A DNA stretch of 64,000 nucleotides from Limnoperna fortunei. Its lineage: Eukaryota > Mollusca > Bivalvia > Mytilida > Modiolidae. The DNA lies in assembly GCA_944474755.1 (NCBI GenBank), contig OX104124.1:6164437-6228436 (forward strand), written 5' to 3'. The translations under genes were made by a program, and so were the position numbers. Shown here one piece after another: positions 12,346 to 24,577 of this stretch; the stretch's first letter is position 1; every line of letters starts with the position of its first letter. A model generated the notes under the pieces. The model did not search any database. It had not been told where the DNA came from and saw only the letters and a list, made by a program, of their open reading frames with translations.

Positions 12346-13800
12346 AGTTCATTGGTTCTACCGAACAAATGAGAGGCTTTCCACTTATCGCAAAAATGAC
12401 CTTGACATTGACTTTGGTTGATGGAAATTGACTATTCTTTTCAAAATAAACAATCGAAATAAAAAACCATTCGGCTATCTTTCGAAATAAAAAAGGTATA
12501 AAAAATAGGACGTTAATTGACATAAATGCCCTTGACCAGAAAGTTTTTGATATTTGCATACTTAATGCTTTAAAAACAAAGCATTTATTAAGATTAACCA
12601 TTTTATTTACACGAAAAAGCAGAATTTCCGAAAAATATGTTTTGACCTTGACTTCTGTCAATATGACCTTGACCATGCTGAGGGTCAATAAAGGACAAAC
12701 AAACAGTGAAGATCCTATGTTAATATGTCGTATAATTATGAAGAAATAACTATTTATCATAAATACCAAAATTTATAAGATGACCTTGACCTTTGACCTT
12801 GTTTCTATTTTCAAGGTCAAGGGTCATACTGGTCTATAGTGAAGACCCCATGCCTCTACTATTAATAGTTAATGAGTAATTAATGAAAACCTAATTATCA
12901 GTGGTTGTAATGGGGGATAACTCCTATAAGATGAAGTCGGATCCTTTCCCTTTAAATGTAAAAAAGTTGCGCCTTTATGAGACCAACATTTTATCCATTA
13001 TAACTTATAGCCTATCTTTTACCGTTTCAATGCAATAGCGATGACAAGACAATGTCAAAATTTCAAACGTGACCTTGACCTTTGACCTTGTGTCCATTTT
13101 CAAGGTCAAGGTCAATGATGACTCATGATATAAGGTTTCATATAAATATCTGTTATAGTAACTGAGATATAGTGATATAATGTAATTCACAATATATTTT
13201 ATTGGTCCAGGGGAGATAACTCTTATAAAAATGTCAAATAAAAAAAGTGACGATTCAAGATCTTAATATGATACACATTTTGGTAAAGGTTTCAGTTCTC
13301 TATCTATTATAGTAAAGGAGGAGATCTGCACACAACCAAGGGTCAAAAATTAGAACATGACCTTGACCTTTGACCTTGTGACCTTTTTCAAGGTCAAGGT
13401 CAATGATGACCAACTGTGAAATATCTAGTCTATATCACCTCTGGTTCATGAGTTATTATGGTACAAAATGTACTTCCAATAAATAAGAGGAAATAACTCC
13501 TACTAGGAGTCGTCAAAATACTTTGCGCGATATGTAACAAATTGTCGTGATCAATAGCTGACCATTTTGCAACAACTTTCATTGCGAAATCTTTTACGGT
13601 TTCAAAGTTTATCTGCACACAAGATTTTTATGACAGGGGAAATAACTCCGTAAAGAAAAAGTGTTCGGTGTGACAGGGTTAACTGCGAATGCGTAATGTC
13701 TCATACATTCATAGTACAAAATGTCTTTACGACATGTCGCGAAACAAAATTTATAATGGGATAACAAAACTTGGCGGAAGAATAATAAGAATAAATATAA
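12346..13800 (+). repeat. M4 module, copy 1
   Basis: A ~1.45-kb M-type unit repeated 5260 bp downstream at 17,606 with almost no differences. It carries the hairpin ATTGGTTC/GAACAAAT at its start and TGACCT clusters near 12,780, 13,070 and 13,358. Confidence 0.8.
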
Positions 13801-15293
13801 GTTCATTGGTTCTACCGAACAAATGAGAGGCTTTCCACTTATTGCATAAATGACCTTGACATTGACTTTGGCTATATGGAAATTGAATCTTCTTTTCAAA
13901 ATAAACAAAAGAAAGAAAAACCATTCGTATATCTTTTGAAATAAAAAAGGTAAAAAAATAGGACGTTAATTGTGATAAATGACCTTGACTACCAAGTGTT
14001 TGATATTTGCATATTCAATGCTTTAAAAACAAATCATTTACTTGTATTTACCATTTTATATACACGAAAAAGCAGAATTTCCAAAAAATATTATTTGACC
14101 TTGACTGCTGTCAATATGACCTTGACCATGCTGAGGGTCAATAAAGGACCAACAGTGAAGATCCTTTGTCAAAATGTCTTATAATTATGAAGAAATGCGT
14201 ATTTATCATAAATACCCAAATTTATAAGATGACCTTGACCTTTTACCTTGTTTCTATTTTCAAGGTCAAAGGTCATAATGGTCTTTGGTGAAGTCCCCAT
14301 GCCTCTACTATCAATAGTTAATAAGTTATCAATGAAAAAGTAAATATCAATGGTTGTAATGGGAGATAACTCCTATAAGATGAAGTCAAATCCTTTTCCT
14401 TTAAATAGAAAAAAGTTGCGCATTTATGAGGCCGACATTTTATCCGTTATAAGTTATAAGCTATCTTTTACCGTTTCAAAGAAATAGCGATGACAAGATA
14501 ATGTCAAAATTTCAAACGTGACCTTGACCTTTGACCTTGTGTCCATTTTCAAGGTCAAGGTCAATGATGACTAATGATATAAGGTTTCATATAAATATCT
14601 GTCATAGTTACTGAGATAACGCTATATACACTATATTTAATTGATCCAGGGGAGATAACTCTTTCAAAAATCAAATCATTTATAGTGACCTTTCAAGACC
14701 TTAATATGATACACAATTTGGTAAAAGATTTATTTCTGTATCTCTTATGGTTCAGGAGGAGAATCGCACACACCACAGTGTCAAAATTTAGAATGTGACC
14801 TTGACCTTTGACCTTGTGACCTTTTTCAAGGTCAAGGTCAATGATGACCAACTGTGAAATATCTAGTCACTGTCATCTCTGGTTCATGAGTTACTATGGT
14901 ACAAAATGTACTTCCAATAAATAAGGGGAAATAACTCCTACAAGGAGTCGTCAAAATACTTTGCGCGATATGTAACAAATTGTCACGATCAATAGCTGAG
15001 CATTTTGCAACAACTTTCATTGCGAAATCTTTTACGGTTTAAAAGTTTATCTGCACACAAGATTTTTATGACAGGGGAAATAACTCCGTAAAGAAAAAGT
15101 GTTCGGTGTGACAGGGTTAACTGCGAATGCGTAATGTCTCATACATTCATAGTACAAAATGTCTTTACGACATGTCGCGAAACAAAATTTATAATAAGGA
15201 AAAAAAGTTGGCGGAAAAAAAATAAGAATAATAATAAGAAACAGACTAATAACAGTAAGTCTTTCCACTGGAAAGTGGAAAGCCTTAATAATT
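13801..15293 (+). repeat. M3 module, copy 2
   Basis: Closely similar to 7094-8540. It ends in a single hairpin at 15257-15286 before B copy 5. Its first ~1.39 kb (to about 15,192) is nearly identical to 19,061-20,452. Confidence 0.8.
15257..15286. repeat. Hairpin, single unit
   Basis: Stem AAGTCTTTCCACT, loop GGAA, as at 4865-4894. Confidence 0.7.
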
Positions 15294-16622
15294 AAAGTTC
15301 CTTTCTTCCTTCGGTAGAAAAAATCATGTTTTCCACATCAAGCGACATTTTTTACACCGCAGCGTAAAAAAAAATGTTTTTTTTCTATATAAAAGTACAT
15401 AACTGCACAAAATATACGTGAAACGTAGCAGAAAACCATGCAAAAATGACTTGTCACATCCTAGTATCGAACTCAGGATGTCAGTATTGCCAGCTCAGCG
15501 CTCTATCCACTGCGCCACGGAAGCTTGTTGATGACATATCAAATTTTGACGTATATATACCTTCTATGTGTTTTCTACATTTAAAATACAAAGACATTTT
15601 ATATTGTTTTCGTGTATTTACAAATGAAATAAATAAGAAAGACAGAAAATTCTTTGATTTTTATTTATGAAATACATATAGAACGCTTTGATCTGAGTGG
15701 GCAGCGTCTGATGTCACGTGACCAGGCTATTATATTATCGTGGACTTAGTTTTAATCAAGTCACTTGGGGGGCTGACATTGGACAGTTAACATGGATATA
15801 TTACATATGATCGCGATATACATATAAGTATCATCAAAATTACGTTTCGCGACGTCAACAGTGATGCTATTTTGACAGTTTAATTCAAAGGAATGTTACT
15901 TTCAATTCATTGTAATAGGGAAACCGTTTCTTTGTTCGGTAAAATACAGCAGTCGTGCATACCGGACGACACTCGATGTCATTTCAAAATAAATGCTCAA
16001 GTAGAAAAAATGTTTGTTTCAGCTAGAACAACTCATGAAGACATAATTCAGATGTATATTTTAAGGATTTATCAATGCACAAACATTCAACCGCTGAAAT
16101 CTAGGGGGTACCGATTGGGTCTCGACATTTGATTTTTTCTGCCGATTTTCGATTTTGTTGACATTTATGCACATCCGAGATACTTGGTTGGGGTAAAATC
16201 GACATTCTAAATCGATTGGCGCCATTTTCGAAAGGCTAGGATTTATGGTTTTTCTGAAAATCGCGATTTTTGCATAAAAAACCTATCTTTAACTTTCATG
16301 ACCTGGAAATTTTTTTATCGTTCGTCAGAATGATTTCTACTGTAGCGACAATTCAAGGACATCGATCCCCGAACTATTTGGCGTCCATTTTGTTTCACCA
16401 TTCTCTGTGGTCTAGGATGAAATCTGCACACTACATTCTGATGGGGTACCTTAGAAACACCCCCCCCCCCTTTTATTTTTGCAGGCTGGCGGAATACCCT
16501 AAAATTCCCCATGTTTTTGCCCATGCCTGGCACCAAATTGTATTGCGACATGTAGCAAGCTAAAAAAACAAAGCGAATCCAAAGGTACAAAAATTCACAT
16601 GTCGCTGTACTGAAACCCAGGT
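15294..16622 (+). repeat. B block copy 5
   Basis: Offset 12,642 bp from copy 2 over most of its length. The poly-C tract has about 11 C near 16,460. Confidence 0.85.
15453..15524 (-). repeat. tRNA-like sequence in B copy 5
   Basis: Identical to 2811-2882 on the minus strand. Confidence 0.6.
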
Positions 16623-17605
16623 GACCTTGACCTTTGACCTTGTGACCTTGGGCAAGGTCAAGGTGAAAGTGGACATTTTACCTATAACAAGTTATTGCCT
16701 ATCTTTTACCGTTTCAAGGGAATAGCGATGGCGAGACAATGTCAAAATTTCAAACGTGACCTTGACCTTTGACCTTGTGTCCATTTTCAAGGTCAAGGTC
16801 AATGATGACAAATGATATAAGGTTTCATGTATATATCTGTTATAGTTACTGAGATATAGTGATCTAATGTAACTCACAATGCATATTATTGGTCTAAGGG
16901 GAGACAACTCTTATAAAATGTCAAATAAAAAAAGTGACGATTCAAGATCTTAATATGATACACATTTTGGTAAAGGTTTCAGTTCTCTATCTATTATAGT
17001 AAAGGAGGAGATCTGCACACAACAAAGGGTCAAAAATTAGAACATGACCTTGACCTTTGACCTTGTGACCTTTTTCAAGGTCAAGGTCAATGATGACCAA
17101 CTGTGAAATATCTAGTCTTTATTACCTCTGGTTCATGAGTTACTCTGGTCAAAAATGTACTTGCAATAAATAAGGGGAAATAACTCCTATAAGAAGGTGA
17201 AAATTTCTTTAATGCGATATGTTATAAAGTGTCGCAATCCTTCGCTGAACATTTTGGAACAACTTTTATTGCGATATCTTTTACAGTTTCAAAGTTAATC
17301 TGCGCACAAGCTTTTTTATGACAGGGGAAATAACTCCGTAAAGAAAAAGTGTTCGGTGTGACAGGGTCAACTGCGAAAGCGTAATGTCTCATACATTCAT
17401 AGTACAAAATGTCTTTACGACATGTCGCGAAACAAAATTTATAATAAGGAAAAAAAGTTGGCGGAAAAAAAATAAGAATAATAATAAGAAACAGACTAAT
17501 AACAGTAAGTCTTTCCACTGGAAAGTGGAAAGCCTTAATAATAATAATAAGAAACAGACTAATAACAATAAGTCTTTCCACTGGAAAGTGGAAAGCCTTA
17601 ATTAA
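16623..17605 (+). repeat. M1 module, copy 5
   Basis: Near-identical to the earlier M1 copies through the ggcggaaaaa stretch, then two hairpins. Confidence 0.85.
17507..17599. repeat. Hairpin cluster, two units
   Basis: Hairpins at 17507-17536 and 17570-17599, 63 bp apart, with an AAT-triplet spacer. Confidence 0.7.
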
Positions 17606-19059
17606 AGTTCATTGGTTCTACCGAACAAATGAGAGGCTTTCCACTTATCGCAAAAATGACCTTGACATTGACTTTGGTTGATGGAAATTGACTATTCTTT
17701 TCAAAATAAACAATCGAAATAAAAAACCATTCGGCTATCTTTCGAAATAAAAAAGGTATAAAAAATAGGACGTTAATTGACATAAATGCCCTTGACCAGA
17801 AAGTTTTTGATATTTGCATACTTAATGCTTTAAAAACAAAGCATTTATTAAGATTAACCATTTTATTTACACGAAAAAGCAGAATTTCCGAAAAATATGT
17901 TTTGACCTTGACTTCTGTCAATATGACCTTGACCATGCTGAGGGTCAATAAAGGACAAACAAACAGTGAAGATCCTATGTTAATATGTCGTATAATTATG
18001 AAGAAATAACTATTTATCATAAATACCAAAATTTATAAGATGACCTTGACCTTTGACCTTGTTTCTATTTTCAAGGTCAAGGGTCATACTGGTCTATAGT
18101 GAAGACCCCATGCCTCTACTATTAATAGTTAATGAGTAATTAATGAAAACCTAATTATCAGTGGTTGTAATGGGGGATAACTCCTATAAGATGAAGTCGG
18201 ATCCTTTCCCTTTAAATGTAAAAAAGTTGCGCCTTTATGAGACCAACATTTTATCCATTATAACTTATAGCCTATCTTTTACCGTTTCAATGCAATAGCG
18301 ATGACAAGACAATGTCAAAATTTCAAACGTGACCTTGACCTTTGACCTTGTGTCCATTTTCAAGGTCAAGGTCAATGATGACTCATGATATAAGGTTTCA
18401 TATAAATATCTGTTATAGTAACTGAGATATAGTGATATAATGTAATTCACAATATATTTTATTGGTCCAGGGGAGATAACTCTTATAAAAATGTCAAATA
18501 AAAAAAGTGACGATTCAAGATCTTAATATGATACACATTTTGGTAAAGGTTTCAGTTCTCTATCTATTATAGTAAAGGAGGAGATCTGCACACAACCAAG
18601 GGTCAAAAATTAGAACATGACCTTGACCTTTGACCTTGTGACCTTTTTCAAGGTCAAGGTCAATGATGACCAACTGTGAAATATCTAGTCTATATCACCT
18701 CTGGTTCATGAGTTATTATGGTACAAAATGTACTTCCAATAAATAAGAGGAAATAACTCCTACTAGGAGTCGTCAAAATACTTTGCGCGATATGTAACAA
18801 ATTGTCGTGATCAATAGCTGACCATTTTGCAACAACTTTCATTGCGAAATCTTTTACGGTTTCAAAGTTTATCTGCACACAAGATTTTTATGACAGGGGA
18901 AATAACTCCGTAAAGAAAAAGTGTTCGGTGTGACAGGGTTAACTGCGAATGCGTAATGTCTCATACATTCATAGTACAAAATGTCTTTACGACATGTCGC
19001 GAAACAAAATTTATAATGGGATAACAAAACTTGGCGGAAGAATAATAAGAATAAATATA
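17606..19059 (+). repeat. M4 module, copy 2
   Basis: A 5260-bp-shifted copy of 12,346-13,799. I see essentially no differences by eye. Confidence 0.85.
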
Positions 19060-20664
19060 AGTTCATTGGTTCTACCGAACAAATGAGAGGCTTTCCACTT
19101 ATTGCATAAATGACCTTGACATTGACTTTGGCTATATGGAAATTGAATCTTCTTTTCAAAATAAACAAAAGAAAGAAAAACCATTCGTATATCTTTTGAA
19201 ATAAAAAAGGTAAAAAAATAGGACGTTAATTGTGATAAATGACCTTGACTACCAAGTGTTTGATATTTGCATATTCAATGCTTTAAAAACAAATCATTTA
19301 CTTGTATTTACCATTTTATATACACGAAAAAGCAGAATTTCCAAAAAATATTATTTGACCTTGACTGCTGTCAATATGACCTTGACCATGCTGAGGGTCA
19401 ATAAAGGACCAACAGTGAAGATCCTTTGTCAAAATGTCTTATAATTATGAAGAAATGCGTATTTATCATAAATACCCAAATTTATAAGACGACCTTGACC
19501 TTTTACCTTGTTTCTATTTTCAAGGTCAAAGGTCATAATGGTCTTTGGTGAAGTCCCCATGCCTCTACTATCAATAGTTAATAAGTTATCAATGAAAAAG
19601 TAAATATCAATGGTTGTAATGGGAGATAACTCCTATAAGATGAAGTCAAATCCTTTTCCTTTAAATAGAAAAAAGTTGCGCATTTATGAGGCCGACATTT
19701 TATCCGTTATAAGTTATAAGCTATCTTTTACCGTTTCAAAGAAATAGCGATGACAAGATAATGTCAAAATTTCAAACGTGACCTTGACCTTTGACCTTGT
19801 GTCCATTTTCAAGGTCAAGGTCAATGATGACTAATGATATAAGGTTTCATATAAATATCTGTCATAGTTACTGAGATAACGCTATATACACTATATTTAA
19901 TTGATCCAGGGGAGATAACTCTTTCAAAAATCAAATCATTTATAGTGACCTTTCAAGACCTTAATATGATACACAATTTGGTAAAAGATTTATTTCTGTA
20001 TCTCTTATGGTTCAGGAGGAGAATCGCACACACCACAGTGTCAAAATTTAGAATGTGACCTTGACCTTTGACCTTGTGACCTTTTTCAAGGTCAAGGTCA
20101 ATGATGACCAACTGTGAAATATCTAGTCACTGTCATCTCTGGTTCATGAGTTACTATGGTACAAAATGTACTTCCAATAAATAAGGGGAAATAACTCCTA
20201 CAAGGAGTCGTCAAAATACTTTGCGCGATATGTAACAAATTGTCACGATCAATAGCTGAGCATTTTGCAACAACTTTCATTGCGAAATCTTTTACGGTTT
20301 AAAAGTTTATCTGCACACAAGATTTTTATGACAGGGGAAATAACTCCGTAAAGAAAAAGTGTTCGGTGTGACAGGGTTAACTGCGAATGCGTAATGTCTC
20401 ATACATTCATAGTACAAAATGTCTTTACGACATGTCGCGAAACAAAATTTATAATGGGATAACAAAACTTGGCGGAAGAATAATAAGAATAATAATAATA
20501 ATAAGAAACAGACAAAATGCAATAAGTCTTTCCACTGGAAAGTGGAAAGCCTTAATAATAAGAAACAGACAAAATGCAATAAGTCTTTCCACTGGAAAGT
20601 GGAAAGCCTTAATAAGAAACAGAAGAATAATAGAAAGGCTTCCCACTCGGAAGTGGAAAGCCTT
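19060..20664 (+). repeat. M3 module, copy 3 and right end of the satellite
   Basis: Copy of 13,800-15,192 with at least one substitution (AAGACG at about 19,490 against AAGATG). It ends with three hairpins, after which satellite sequence stops. Confidence 0.8.
20524..20664. repeat. Terminal hairpin cluster, three units
   Basis: Hairpins at 20524-20553 and 20581-20610 have the standard stem and loop GGAA. The third (20635-20664) reads AAGGCTTCCCACT / AGTGGAAAGCCTT with loop CGGA. Its stem position 4 is G, which restores the pair mismatched in the others, while another position is mismatched. Confidence 0.7.
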
Positions 20665-20683
20665 AATTATTTATATGAACCGG

Positions 20684-21139
20684 GACATTTGCTGTAAATT
20701 TTTTTTTTTTTCAATTTCCTCCTTTTTAAAATATTGCTATAATGTCAATAGTAAGAAATAGTTTGCAATAAAATATATATTTTAGTAAATGTTTTAAAAA
20801 TAAAAAGCATTCTTCAAAAAGTAAACAATTAATTGGAAGTATTAGTAGACAATTATAAGGCTGCATCGAGGTATATATGTTTTTTATTTGTCTTGAAACA
20901 CTATTTCCCTACATGAGTGAAATAGTAATCTGTTAAAAGACCAATAAAATCACTATATCTAGAGGTGCTGTTTGATAGCTGTTATGTTATACTGAATAAA
21001 TTAAAAAATAGTTCTCGTCACTAGTGAATCTGTGGTTCTCATCTGTTGATTGGTTTAAAATAATTAAGTCATGAACAAAACATTGTTTGTTTACCACATA
21101 TTCAAGTCATGACCTAAAAACTGAGGTTGGGAGAATCCC
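20684..21139. other. AT-rich DNA without recognised features
   Basis: A T-rich run near 20,700 is followed by unique AT-rich sequence. I see no open frame of note, splice-site pair or repeat. Confidence 0.5.
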
Positions 21140-22127
21140 AAAGGACAAGGTAGGGTAAGGGCCATTTTTGGCCCCCTCTTGAAAATAACTCATTTTTGCA
21201 GTAATTTGAGCATACAGACATAGCATTAAAAATATGGTCTTATTTTGGTGCTATCATGCGCATGCGCGATACACTTCACGTGCTTCCATGCTTGCCAAAT
21301 CTATAGGCTATTTTCAATTCAGCTTTAATTTGAAGATTGTTTCAGTAAATTAACTTCTGTTCTGCTCATCAAATAGTCACCAAATGTTAACACAATATGT
21401 ATAGATACCTGTTACAGGCAGGTTCTGGTTTAAATAAATATAAAAAAACTTTATCTCGCAAAAAGAATGCTTTTCTCATGCAAAAATCTTTGCTTTTTAG
21501 AATTACAAGCTTTTAAACATAACTTGGTAATCACTATTTCTTCGTCAAATTTTATCACAATATACAAATTAATAGAAGATACAGGCAGAATGTAATTTTA
21601 AATAAGGGCTGTCTGGGTTAAAAGTTATTTTTCTGTTGATAAAAAAACTGTTAAACAAGTAATACAAATATAGATTTGTCAGAATTACCTCCCTTGTTAA
21701 GATTGAATTTTCATTATGTTTGCCAATACCGAACTCGTTATATCAAAAGCGTTGTGTTTAAACAATTAGTAAGGAGATTTTATATTAAGGTTGTAAGTCT
21801 GTCGTAGTATTTAATAGTTTTATTGAAATTATGAGTTAATAATGAAAGATATTAATGTTAATTTTACCATCAGTGCAATATCTATTCTGAGATTTCCAGA
21901 AAAAAACGGAGGATGGTGTCCTGCATCCCATCAAGTCAAACAAATTATTTTTTTGTGACCTTATTGGTAAGACAAACTGTTAAACAATTATATAATAGCG
22001 AACTAAATATCTATTTTTGCAAAAACCAATATTTAAATCTAATTTGTATTAAGTAAATCCCAAGCATAATTACTTTAGGAAGATATAAGGATCCTTTCAA
22101 AGGTGCGCTTAAATTCTGTTTAGATGT

Positions 22128-22600
22128 CCTACCATGCATAGTTACAGCGGAACTGACATAATCCAAAAACTTTAACATAGTCACTGGACCGTGGTCAATG
22201 TCAGAAGACACCTGTCATATATTATTCAACAGAACCTAAATTCCAAGTATTGTCATTACACTGTGCATAGTTTCACTGACCAAAAAATATTAACGTATTC
22301 ACTGGACCATGAAATGGAAGGTCATGGTCAGGCGAAACTTTTACTATTCAACAGGAACCTATATGCCATGCCACTCATTCATCCTACCATGCAGAGTTAC
22401 AACAGAAGTAACCTTATCCACAAACATTAGCGTAGTGATATGAATTCTAGTCAAGGTCAGGTGACACCTACCAAACTTGCATGTACTATTTGTCAGCAAA
22501 CTATATAACAAATATTGTCATGTTACATTGTTACAATGCGTGGTTACTGATAAACTGACAGAATTTTAACGTAGTCCCCTAACTGTGAAATTGATATTTA
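22128..22600 (+). repeat. Diverged tandem repeat of mollusc type, ~3-4 units
   Basis: Units of ~100-170 bp share the order catgcatagttac, actga, aac-tta-cgtagtcactggacc, gaaatg, aaggtcaggtgacacc. Starts are near 22,133, 22,263, 22,388 and 22,535. The phrase GGACCATGAAATGGAAGGTC resembles repeats I know from mussel and other bivalve genomes. The 79-codon open frame inside is repeat-derived. Confidence 0.5.
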
Positions 22601-22671
22601 AACTTGACATTTGTATATTACGATTCATGAAGCGGGAGATTGGGCATGCATAAAACCTGGTTTAACCCATC

Positions 22672-22800
22672 ATTTCTTTTGAAATGCCTGTACCAAGTCA
22701 GGGCCATTGCTGTAATTACTACATTTTTTGGTTGTTGGTTCTGTAGTTTGCCGGTTTCTTGGTCTTCGATTTGTGACAGTTTCTATGATACTATGATACA
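22672..22800 (+). repeat. Fragment of a bivalve interspersed repeat
   Basis: The phrase gaaatgcctgtaccaagtca and the following T- and G-rich text match 40,409-40,460 in this window. It looks like a common bivalve repeat remnant. Confidence 0.4.
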
Positions 22801-23606
22801 CATTTCTCTGGCGGGATAACGTACCACTGGCCTGGTGAAGCTCGAAAATCTAAATCGGATTGCACTATGTTCAAGGTAACATTGTGTCCAAATCCGCGAA
22901 AAATCGGTCAACATTCAAAACATAATTAACTTGAAATACGACCGCCACAGTAGCAGTAAAAAGTACTGAAATTATTGTATCTTTTTTGCATGGTTAGGAG
23001 AAAATTATACAGATCCAAAGCGTAGTGTTTAATTAAAAAGTATTAAATATTCACATATGTATTACGATAGTTTATGCTATCCATAAAAGATTATCTCACG
23101 TGGTTTCCTTGATGTTAACTGCCAAAAAAAAAAAACAAGCACGAGTAAAAAAATGCTAACGTTTAACTTAACGGGCAAATAATTTTACAGTATAAAGTAG
23201 AAAATAAAAAATAAATTTGTTTTCATTTATGATATCCCTCGTTATCATGTAAATTATTATTTTATCACATGTAATGATATATATTTAGGGACTGGTCAAT
23301 ATTTTTGGGTGGTGGGACAGGTGCAAAATGCAATTGAACACATACTTTTTTATGCTGGCATATATATATTCCAAACCAATATACTGTAATCGCGCAACTT
23401 GTTTAACAAATATCAATACTGAATTGTAACCATAAAATTATTCACTAGATAGGACACACATTTTTATAACACATCTGATGTAGGACGGCAACTTTTTGTA
23501 TTTTAGGGAGGTCTGACATAGCCCTTTTTACACCTGATAATTTGAAATGCACCGGTCCCAACCCCCAATTAATATTGACCGGTCCCTTATCTACTTTTAC
23601 ACATCG

Positions 23607-23763
23607 TCGGAAACCCACGTCCGGTCGCGTTCTCGCTGTGCTACCACTTGCCGGTCGCGTTCTCGCTTTGCTACCACCAGCGCTACCACCACCAAGTGGT
23701 AGCAAAGCGAGAACACCACCAAGTGGTAGCAAAGCGAGAACGCGACCGGACGTGGGTTTCCGA
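23607..23763. repeat. GC-rich nested palindrome
   Basis: The 43-bp arms 23607-23649 and 23721-23763 are reverse complements with one mismatch. The spacer holds a second copy of the motif GTCGCGTTCTCGCTTTG and its inverse (agcaaagcgagaac), giving two direct plus two inverted copies. The sequence is CpG-rich in AT-rich surroundings. Open frames on both strands here are palindrome artefacts. Confidence 0.75.
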
Positions 23764-23875
23764 AGATGACTTTTACAAGGTTCAAGAATATGCTCGCGCT
23801 GGCATTCGATGTTGTTACACCAATATATGTTTAAAACGTTTCCTGTTAATTAAAGCAAGCAAAATAGAAAATAAA

Positions 23876-23960
23876 CATAGACCATCGGGATTCGAACCAT
23901 CGATTCGCGGTGTATAATATTCACAAGCTACGGGTTAAGCAAAACACCACATACAGACAG
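23876..23960 (-). repeat. tRNA-like SINE head 1
   Basis: On the minus strand GGTTCGAATCCC is a canonical B box. The upstream A-box region (tgttttgcttaacccg) is degraded. The following ~230 bases on the plus strand resemble those after the next tRNA-like sequence, so the two form a tandem pair about 620 bp apart. Confidence 0.45.
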
Positions 23961-24502
23961 ACATTTTCATTCAAAAGCAACTTATTTATGCGACATACAA
24001 GGCCGTAAACAAAAGGGGTGCACTGATTGCACGTGTACTCCTTGTCCGAGAATCCTCTGCTGCCTACGGCACTGTCATTTTGCATACGTTATATATTTGT
24101 TAATAGATTAGTAGTTTTTATAACATCTTTAATTATTGCGTATAAAAAATAATGGTGTAAATTAACATTTATTGAGACATATTGTGATCGCTGAAGATGT
24201 TTTACTTCAATAAAAATGACTTCTAGAACAGTCTTATCAGTTTGTTGTTCGAGTGAATACAAAAAACAATATTAAATTCTTTTAAATTCTTACGTTTACT
24301 TCGTCGGAACGTGTGTTTCGCGCATGTCATACGTTTCGTCCACTTTCGGAGTTTAGACACATAATTTTTTCAACCATTACGTACCAATTGTGTTCTTTAA
24401 AATATTATATTTTTGGACACTTCACTATCATTTATCATACAAACTTTCTTAAATATGTGACAAATAAAAGTAGACTTAAAAAGAAACAACAAAAAAGAAA
24501 AA

Positions 24503-24577
24503 CGTCGGGACTCGAACCAGCGTTTCGCGATCTATAATGCATATAATCTGCGAGCTAACCAATTACGCCATATACGC
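24503..24577 (-). repeat. tRNA-like SINE head 2
   Basis: On the minus strand TGGCGTAATTGGTTAGCTC is a good A box and GGTTCGAGTCCC a canonical B box, at tRNA-like distance. The T stem and acceptor do not pair well, so it is more likely a SINE head or pseudogene than a functional tRNA. Downstream text (ggtgtaa-ttaaca-ctatttagacatatt) is shared with the module at 23,876. Confidence 0.5.

Larger units (their letters stand above)
1..20680. repeat. Composite higher-order satellite (B and M modules)
   Basis: The whole stretch is built from two kinds of related blocks. The ~1.33-kb B block recurs with its right part at about 1, 3765, 6015, 9765 and 16407. M modules of ~0.9-1.6 kb recur with a landmark (cctatcttttaccgtttcaa) at about 290, 1750, 4055, 6305, 7750, 10058, 11368, 13013, 14460, 16698, 18273 and 19725. 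B-to-B distances are 3764, 2250, 3750 and 6642 bp, so B plus its following M1 (2250 bp) is sometimes followed by one to three further M modules. Copies of B differ by only a few bases and a poly-C length. Open frames here are short, repeat-derived and unlike any protein I know, so no gene is called. This is probably a tandemly amplified mobile-element or satellite composite. Confidence 0.9.

Noticed and set aside
1..20680. Recurrent 60-188-aa open frames in the satellite
   Set aside because: They repeat only because the DNA repeats, occur on both strands, include runs coded by AAT triplets, and match no protein family I know.
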